From positions 1-6,260 of the forward strand of contig CALWWS010000128.1 in NCBI GenBank assembly GCA_944385305.1: a DNA stretch of 6,260 nt, given 5' to 3'. The DNA comes from an uncultured Oscillospiraceae bacterium (lineage in GTDB: Bacteria > Bacillota > Clostridia > Oscillospirales > Oscillospiraceae). Position 1 is the first letter of the stretch, and the number at the start of each line of letters is the position of its first letter. Below, piece after piece: positions 1 through 4,370 of the stretch. The notes beneath the pieces are model-generated. The model did no database searches and was not told where the DNA came from. It saw only the letters and a program-made list of their open reading frames with translations. The translations under genes and the position numbers were made by a program.

Positions 1-128
<128 letters not shown>

Positions 129-146
129 GATTAATTCCACTGAGAA

Positions 147-180
147 GGGGCCGCTGCCATTTGGCAGCGGCCCCTGTTTT
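147..180 (+). terminator. Intrinsic terminator of enolase
   Basis: A perfect 12-bp stem (147-158 with 163-174, left arm GGGGCCGCTGCC) closes an ATTT tetraloop and is followed by TGTTTT. This is a classical Rho-independent terminator 18 bases after the enolase stop. It also lies about 60 bases past the stop of the minus-strand AAA gene, so it could slow transcription in both directions. The tract after the stem on the minus strand (TTCTC) is poor, so the main direction is forward. Confidence 0.93.
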
Positions 181-236
181 CCCGTGTGCTGTTTTGCTTC
201 AGACTGCGCTTTGAATGCCGGATCTGCACAGACGGC

Positions 237-1544
237 TCACAGGGCAATGGGGACAATGCCGCATTTCTCTCGGAGTGCCTGTATGTCTGTGACTGAGATT
301 AGCCTTTGTTCTGCAAGCGCGGCGGCAAGCTGTTGGAAAAAATCCCGGTTTAGCGCGAGAATTTCTTTTGCCTTTTTGTAGCACATTTCGATTTCTGCCG
401 CGATAGCGGTTTCTTGCCTGGCGGCAAGCTGCTGGGAGTCGTTAAATCCATTGCCATGCAGAGAAAAGCCGTGGATGCAAATGTCGACGATTAGGTTCCT
501 CGCCTGGGCAAAGGCCTGGTTTAAATCCTGCCTGCAGCCGGGATCAAAAAGGCCAAATTTCTGGTCCACAGCGGCGGCACCGCCTAAGGAGCAGATGATA
601 CGGCTTTTTTGCCAGTAGAGCGGCGGGGTGTCTTTATCCTGATAATAGCGGGTAAAGCCGTCCTGCTCTCCACCGGCAGTATTTGCGTACACGAGGGTTA
701 CGCTGCCCGGGCAGAGAACCTCGGAGACGGCCGCGTGTCCCGCCTCGTGATATATGAGCTGTGCGGGGGCGGTGATTGTCTGACAGCGAGATAGAGAAAT
801 GTCTTCCTGCCCATCCCGGGCCTGTGCCGTGGTATTGAACAGAGTCTGCGCACAGGCCCGCAGAACGTGCTCCATGGAAATCCGATCCGCCCGCTCATAT
901 CCCGCGTACAGGCCGGCCTGGTTGATGACCGCCTCCAGTTCGGCACAGGATTTCCCGTCCATAATTTTTGCAATGACCTGGGGATCGAGCCTGTCCATAT
1001 GGCTTTTTGCCTGCAGATAGTGGGCAGCAATCCCAACTGCGTCCTGGCCGCGGGGAGGCTTTACAACGATGACGCGATCAAAGCGTCCTGCCCTGCAGAG
1101 AGAGGGAGGGAGAGAGCGTATGCTGTTAACCGTTGCCAGGACAAATATCTGCTTTTCCCTTACCTGGTCCAGACAGGACTGCACGGTTACATACTCCTCT
1201 GTATCAGGATGAAACTCATCTGTGTCGGAAAATTTGTCCATATCCTCCAGACAGACTACAGACGGCTCATTCTGCAGTGCCGCGTCAAAAACCTTTTTTA
1301 TTTTTTTAACAAAATCCCCGCCGGGTACATCCTTGCGGCAGCAGAATGCTCTGCGCCCGCTGTCCCTGATAAGCGCATTCGCCATCAGGGATTTCCCCAC
1401 CCCCGGCTCGCCGCAGAGCAAGAGCCCGCGCGGTGTGCGCACGCCTAGTTTATCGTAGAATTCCCTGTGTTTCAAAGTGTCGCCGATTTGCCTCAGCTCC
1501 TCTTTTATGGATGAATAGCCGATGATTTTATCAAATGCGTCCAT
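237..1544 (-). CDS. Soluble FtsH-like AAA+ ATPase / zinc metalloprotease
   Basis: The product is about 435 residues from the ATG at 1544-1542 and combines an AAA+ module with an M41-type peptidase domain. Visible motifs are Walker A GEPGVGKS (45-52), Walker B VVCLEDMD (96-103), and a second region of homology ending in CRAGRFDR (150-157) with the arginine-finger positions. The zinc site is HEAGH (H266, E267, H270), with a third-ligand candidate D340 in a CRQDLNQA context that matches FtsH. There is no N-terminal membrane segment, so it should be cytosolic, unlike true FtsH, which is also longer (usually above 600 residues). Walker B reads ED where FtsH has DE, and the segment after the FtsH-like DFV is about eight residues short, removing the aromatic pore loop. 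A GTG at 1553-1551 is an alternative start adding three residues; both starts have a plausible upstream site. The likely role is ATP-driven protein remodelling or regulated proteolysis; its substrate is unknown. It is divergent from the WYL regulator, which may control it. Confidence 0.9.
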   Translation of the reverse strand: MDAFDKIIGYSSIKEELRQIGDTLKHREFYDKLGVRTPRGLLLCGEPGVGKSLMANALIRDSGRRAFCCRKDVPGGDFVKKIKKVFDAALQNEPSVVCLEDMDKFSDTDEFHPDTEEYVTVQSCLDQVREKQIFVLATVNSIRSLPPSLCRAGRFDRVIVVKPPRGQDAVGIAAHYLQAKSHMDRLDPQVIAKIMDGKSCAELEAVINQAGLYAGYERADRISMEHVLRACAQTLFNTTAQARDGQEDISLSRCQTITAPAQLIYHEAGHAAVSEVLCPGSVTLVYANTAGGEQDGFTRYYQDKDTPPLYWQKSRIICSLGGAAAVDQKFGLFDPGCRQDLNQAFAQARNLIVDICIHGFSLHGNGFNDSQQLAARQETAIAAEIEMCYKKAKEILALNRDFFQQLAAALAEQRLISVTDIQALREKCGIVPIAL

Positions 1545-1553
1545 CTCAGGCAC

Positions 1554-1565
1554 CCTCTTTCCCCT
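1554..1565 (-). promoter_or_regulatory. Ribosome-binding region of the AAA protease gene
   Basis: Read on the minus strand, the bases before the gene are AGGGGAAAGAGG and then GTG. AGAGG (1554-1558) lies 9 bases before the ATG at 1544, while AGGGG (1561-1565) lies 7 bases before the GTG at 1553. The ATG is preferred because it gives MDAFDKIIGY, a natural family-like N-terminus, but the GTG cannot be excluded. Confidence 0.5.
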
Positions 1566-1582
1566 GTTGTACGCTCAGAATA

Positions 1583-1595
1583 CCAGACTGTATGG
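1583..1595. promoter_or_regulatory. Imperfect palindrome, possible operator
   Basis: CCAGACTGTATGG is a 13-base dyad with 5 of 6 pairs matching around a central T. It covers the putative -10 box of the minus-strand AAA gene, where a bound repressor would block transcription. It is short enough to arise by chance. Confidence 0.25.
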
Positions 1596-1615
1596 CCTTT
1601 TTTTATCCCATCCAA
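1587..1615 (-). promoter_or_regulatory. Candidate promoter for the AAA protease gene
   Basis: On the minus strand, TTGGAT (1610-1615) and TACAGT (1587-1592) are separated by exactly 17 bases and resemble sigma-A -35 and -10 boxes at 3/6 and 4/6 matches. Transcription would begin near 1580, giving a leader of about 36 bases. The match is weak, consistent with a regulated promoter, and remains a prediction. Confidence 0.4.
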
Positions 1616-1617
1616 TC

Positions 1618-1646
1618 TTGTAAAATGAAGTCAGTGGGGGTATATT
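1618..1646 (+). promoter_or_regulatory. Sigma-A-like promoter of the WYL operon
   Basis: TTGTAA (1618-1623, 4/6 match to TTGACA) and TATATT (1641-1646, 5/6 match to TATAAT) are separated by the optimal 17 bases. The predicted start of transcription is near 1653, only about 13 bases before the TTG start codon. The mRNA would therefore begin almost at its ribosome-binding site. Confidence 0.6.
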
Positions 1647-1657
1647 CAGTAGGGGGG
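1631..1657 (+). repeat. Direct repeat TCAGT(A)GGGGG around the -10 box
   Basis: TCAGTGGGGG (1631-1640) is repeated as TCAGTAGGGGGG (1646-1657) with a period of 15 bases. The copies flank and touch the -10 box TATATT, so a protein binding both would occlude the promoter. This is a possible autoregulatory site for the WYL protein, but the second copy also forms part of the ribosome-binding site, which may alone explain its G-run. Confidence 0.3.
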
Positions 1658-1660
1658 TGA
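1651..1660 (+). promoter_or_regulatory. Ribosome-binding site deciding the TTG start of the WYL gene
   Basis: AGGGGGGTGA resembles the anti-16S complement GGAGGTGA and is followed by GAAAA and then TTG at 1666. This spacing suits TTG. The GTG at 1657 lies inside the site itself and the ATG at 1690 has no such site upstream. Confidence 0.6.
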
Positions 1661-1665
1661 GAAAA

Positions 1666-2721
1666 TTGTGCGCTGTGCCGCCTAAAAAGATGCTGATTGT
1701 CAATATTCTGGACATTTTAAAGCGATATACGGACGAAAACCACCGGCTGAGCCAAAAAGAGATCGCGGACATTTTGAAGACAGAATATAATATGGACGTG
1801 GAACGAAAAGCGGTAAAGCGGAACCTGATGGCTCTGATTGAATGCGGCTATGAGATTGAATACAGCGAAGTGGTTCGCAGGATACCCAATCGGAGGACCG
1901 GTGAGTTGGAGGAGAGCTGCACTTTATCGGAGTTTTATCTGGTCCGGGACTTTACAGACAGCGAGCTGCGGCTGCTGATCGACGGCCTGCTGTTTGCCAG
2001 GCACATCCCGCGCTGCCAGCGCGGAGAGCTGATCCGCAAGCTTGAGAGACTTTCCAACCGGTATTTTCGATCCCGGGCAGGGCATATCCAGGCCGTGCCC
2101 GATGCTGCAGCCCAGGGACGACAGCTTTTTTATACCATTGCGGTGCTGGACGAGGCTATATCCAGCCATCGCCAGGTTGCCTTTACCTATAACAGCTATG
2201 GGACGGACAAAAAGCTTCATCCCAGGACGCGGGCGGACGGCAAGAAGCGGGAATATGTTGTTAATCCGTATCAGATTGCCGCCGCCAACGGGCGCTATTA
2301 CCTGATCTGCAACTATGATAAGTACGACGATGTGGCAAACTACCGGCTTGACCGTATTACGGAAATCCGAATGCTGGAGACACCTGCAAAAGCTATGAGT
2401 GCGGTCAAAGGGTTGGAAAAGGGGTTTGATCTGCCCAGACATATGGCGGAGCATATTTATATGTTCACAGGCCCAAGCGATACGGTGAGCGTCCGGATTA
2501 AAAAATATATTCTGGACGACATTATGGATTGGTTTGGCGGAGATCTGACCTTTTTTGACGAGGCAGAGGATGAGGTGAGCGTCCGGGTCCGGGTCAATCT
2601 TGACGCTATGAGGCGGTGGGCGCTGCAATATGCGCTGCATGCGAGGGTATTGACACCGGAATCCCTGGCAGAGTGTGTCAGGCGGGATATCAAAGCGGCA
2701 GGGGAGAACTACGGCCGATAA
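1666..2721 (+). CDS. WYL-domain transcriptional regulator
   Basis: The product is about 351 residues from the TTG at 1666; a GTG at 1657 would add three residues and an ATG at 1690 would remove eight. The N-terminus (about 9-65) is a winged helix-turn-helix, with LSQKEIADIL followed by ERKAVKRNL. A linker follows, and then a WYL domain around 170-240: VAFTYNSYG, VVNPYQIAAANGRYYLICNY with YYL replacing W-Y-L, and ANYRLDRITEI carrying the conserved arginines. A WCX-type C-terminal extension (about 272-343) ends in VLTPESLAECVRRDIK. WYL regulators bind nucleic-acid or nucleotide-like ligands through the WYL pocket and often control defence, DNA-repair or stress loci. It starts about 120 bases from the divergent AAA protease gene and is followed 39 bases later by the nuclease-like gene on the same strand, so it probably controls one or both. 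Family assignment is secure; ligand and targets are unknown. Confidence 0.93.
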   Translation: MCAVPPKKMLIVNILDILKRYTDENHRLSQKEIADILKTEYNMDVERKAVKRNLMALIECGYEIEYSEVVRRIPNRRTGELEESCTLSEFYLVRDFTDSELRLLIDGLLFARHIPRCQRGELIRKLERLSNRYFRSRAGHIQAVPDAAAQGRQLFYTIAVLDEAISSHRQVAFTYNSYGTDKKLHPRTRADGKKREYVVNPYQIAAANGRYYLICNYDKYDDVANYRLDRITEIRMLETPAKAMSAVKGLEKGFDLPRHMAEHIYMFTGPSDTVSVRIKKYILDDIMDWFGGDLTFFDEAEDEVSVRVRVNLDAMRRWALQYALHARVLTPESLAECVRRDIKAAGENYGR

Positions 2722-2748
2722 AGATCCGATTTTCCACCCCAGGGAATT

Positions 2749-2755
2749 GAGAGGG
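2749..2755 (+). promoter_or_regulatory. Ribosome-binding site of the EVE/Mrr-like gene
   Basis: GAGAGGG lies 5 bases before ATG 2761 and 8 bases before the adjacent ATG 2764. The second spacing is closer to ideal, so the true start may be 2764, which changes the protein by one residue only. No terminator is visible between the WYL stop and this site. Confidence 0.6.
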
Positions 2756-2760
2756 ATTTT

Positions 2761-3681
2761 ATGATGGAATATGTTACAAGAATAAACCTAAAAACATGCT
2801 GCCTTGACAGGAGAGAGCTGATTGACTTTTGCCTGCACGGCGACGAGCAGTATCTGGCGATTGGATGGAGCCATGTCCATGGGGCCAACAAGGGCGGGCC
2901 GGCGCTGGATACCTACAGCGACTACTATTACGCCGTGAAGAACAGCGTAAAGAGGATTAACCCTGTGCTGAATATTTTTTGGTCCGCCGGGGAGGACGAT
3001 CTGTTCTGGACAAGGGATCTGGATGGCTGCTATTGGATATGCAGGGCCACAGGTCCGGCGCAGCCATATTATGATGGAAGGATGGATATCGGCGCCGTTT
3101 TGCCGGTGGAGGCATATCCGGCAGGGCTGGAAGTTCCCGGTCAGATCAAAGCGTCGTTCAACAGGCCTCGGGCGGGTACGGCGGAGAGCATAAAGAGTGA
3201 GTACATTACGGAATATTCAAAATACATATACAATCTGAAAGCGGGAAAGCCTGTATATGCCTATCAAAGAATTGAGGGGGGCTTTCTGAATAATCTGCCC
3301 GATTTGGAGTTGGAGGAGCTGGTGATTGCCTATCTCCAGCTAAAGGAAGACTACTATGTGCTCTCCAATTCTATTGCAAATAAGTCTACCACTGTAAAAA
3401 TAGAGTGTGAACTCATCTCTCGGGACAGGGGGAACCCGAGAAAGGCGGTGGTTCAGGTAAAGGGCGGAAACAGCATAGAGCTTGATGCACGGGACTATCT
3501 GGAGTTTGCAGAAAACGGCTACACGGTGTATCTCTTTGCTCCCAGAGTTATTCACGCGGAGAGTCTGGGCGGTGTAATTGTGATCACAAAGGAGATGCTC
3601 TGTGCGTTTTACGAGGAGTATAAGAGCATACTGCCTTCCTCCATTACAAAGTGGGAAAACCTGTTTGCAGGAGGAGATTAG
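2761..3681 (+). CDS. Hypothetical protein, possible EVE/PUA-like plus Mrr-like nuclease fold
   Basis: I do not recognise a named family. The product has 306 residues, with no signal peptide or membrane segment. The N-terminal part (about 1-130) has YLAIGWSHV (31-39), RINPVLNIFW (65-74) and DLFWTRDLDGCYWICRATG (80-98). That pattern resembles PUA/EVE-like domains, some of which read modified bases, fused to restriction nucleases. The C-terminal part (about 185-265) has a helix LEELVIAYLQL, then IECELISRDRG (215-224), then KAVVQVKGG (228-236) and VYLFAP. This looks like the D/E...(E/Q)xK core of PD-(D/E)xK nucleases, with E216 or E218, Q232 and K234 as candidate active-site residues. Mrr-type enzymes also use QxK. 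It is the second gene of the WYL operon and is followed by a strong hairpin. The two-domain reading is inference from motif shape; a non-catalytic DNA- or RNA-binding protein remains possible. That the gene is real is well supported by its frame, ribosome-binding site and operon position. Confidence 0.75.
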   Translation: MMEYVTRINLKTCCLDRRELIDFCLHGDEQYLAIGWSHVHGANKGGPALDTYSDYYYAVKNSVKRINPVLNIFWSAGEDDLFWTRDLDGCYWICRATGPAQPYYDGRMDIGAVLPVEAYPAGLEVPGQIKASFNRPRAGTAESIKSEYITEYSKYIYNLKAGKPVYAYQRIEGGFLNNLPDLELEELVIAYLQLKEDYYVLSNSIANKSTTVKIECELISRDRGNPRKAVVQVKGGNSIELDARDYLEFAENGYTVYLFAPRVIHAESLGGVIVITKEMLCAFYEEYKSILPSSITKWENLFAGGD

Positions 3682-3687
3682 ACGCAA

Positions 3688-3731
3688 GGCGGCGGGCTGA
3701 GAGAGCAATCTCTCAGCCCGCCGCCTGTTTA
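3688..3731 (+). terminator. Strong hairpin ending the WYL operon
   Basis: A perfect 17-bp stem (3688-3704 with 3709-3725, left arm GGCGGCGGGCTGAGAGA) encloses a GCAA loop of the GNRA type and is followed by TGTTTA. It begins six bases after the stop of the preceding gene. The T-tract is short, but the stem is very stable. It sits between convergent genes and may also stop transcription of the minus-strand operon, whose last stop is about 70 bases away. Confidence 0.8.
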
Positions 3732-3791
3732 CGGGGGTGAGCTTGGTTCAATACCGGAGGATTTCCGATATTGGACTGCTGTGCGTTTGTC

Positions 3792-4370
3792 TCACTGGAG
3801 CTTTTCCGCGGACGTCTCCTCCTCTCCCTGCCGCCGGATGACATTGCGCAGGGCAAAGAGGTAACAGAGCAGAAACAGGCAGACCACAAAGCCGGCCAGG
3901 GTGATGGCCAGTATCACCCATGGGACGGGGAAAAAGAGGGCGCACAAATACCGGAGGGTGATGATAAGCACGTTCAGCGTCCGGCACACCGCCAGCTTGC
4001 AGTCCAGCGCCATGCCCTCCGGCTGGTACCGGGCGGCCAGAGCGGCCAGGCCGGTGAGCAGCTGGAAGTGGAAGTAGACGCTTACCACGATGATCACCAG
4101 GTTCACCAGGTAGGGCAGAGCCTCCAGAGATCCGCCCAGCAGCACCACCACCCAGTCCAGCCCCGCCCACAGGCCCAGCAGCAGGCAGAAGGGGCGCAGC
4201 AGGGGCAGATCCCTTACCTCCGCGCCCAGCAGGACGATGGCCTGCCCCAGCAGGAGATAGCCCGCCCACTCGGGCAGCAGGTTGAGGGTGCCCAGGTTCA
4301 GGTCAAAGAAGAGGAGCACATAGGCCCAGGCCACTTTGGACAGGCCCCGCAGGAGGTTGTCCCGGTTCAT
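3792..4370 (-). CDS. Small polytopic membrane protein downstream of the M56 peptidase
   Basis: The product has 192 residues and starts at the ATG at 4370-4368. A further in-frame upstream start (4403) lies inside the M56 gene and is rejected, because AAGGAGG sits at ideal distance before 4370 and the ATG overlaps the preceding stop as ATGA. The protein is strongly hydrophobic, with roughly five to six membrane segments (about 11-28, 36-52, 60-80, 85-108, 132-150 and 151-174), a conserved-looking NLLPEWAGYLLLGQAI near the N-terminus, and a charged C-terminal tail. I recognise no catalytic motif or named family. Tight coupling to the M56 gene suggests that it acts with that protein in the membrane, for example as a partner, immunity-like or sensing component. 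This is inference from position only. Confidence 0.83.
   Translation of the reverse strand: MNRDNLLRGLSKVAWAYVLLFFDLNLGTLNLLPEWAGYLLLGQAIVLLGAEVRDLPLLRPFCLLLGLWAGLDWVVVLLGGSLEALPYLVNLVIIVVSVYFHFQLLTGLAALAARYQPEGMALDCKLAVCRTLNVLIITLRYLCALFFPVPWVILAITLAGFVVCLFLLCYLFALRNVIRRQGEEETSAEKLQ

Noticed and set aside
867..1448. Forward open frame (193 codons) opposite the AAA protease
   Set aside because: Antisense to Walker, SRH and other conserved motifs; no recognisable product.
1595..1606. T-run near the AAA promoter as a terminator
   Set aside because: No stem precedes the T-run on either strand; it is more likely A+T-rich promoter spacer.
1924..2640. Minus-strand open frame (238 codons) opposite the WYL gene
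   Set aside because: Antisense to a well-conserved WYL regulator and without a supporting ribosome site or domain.
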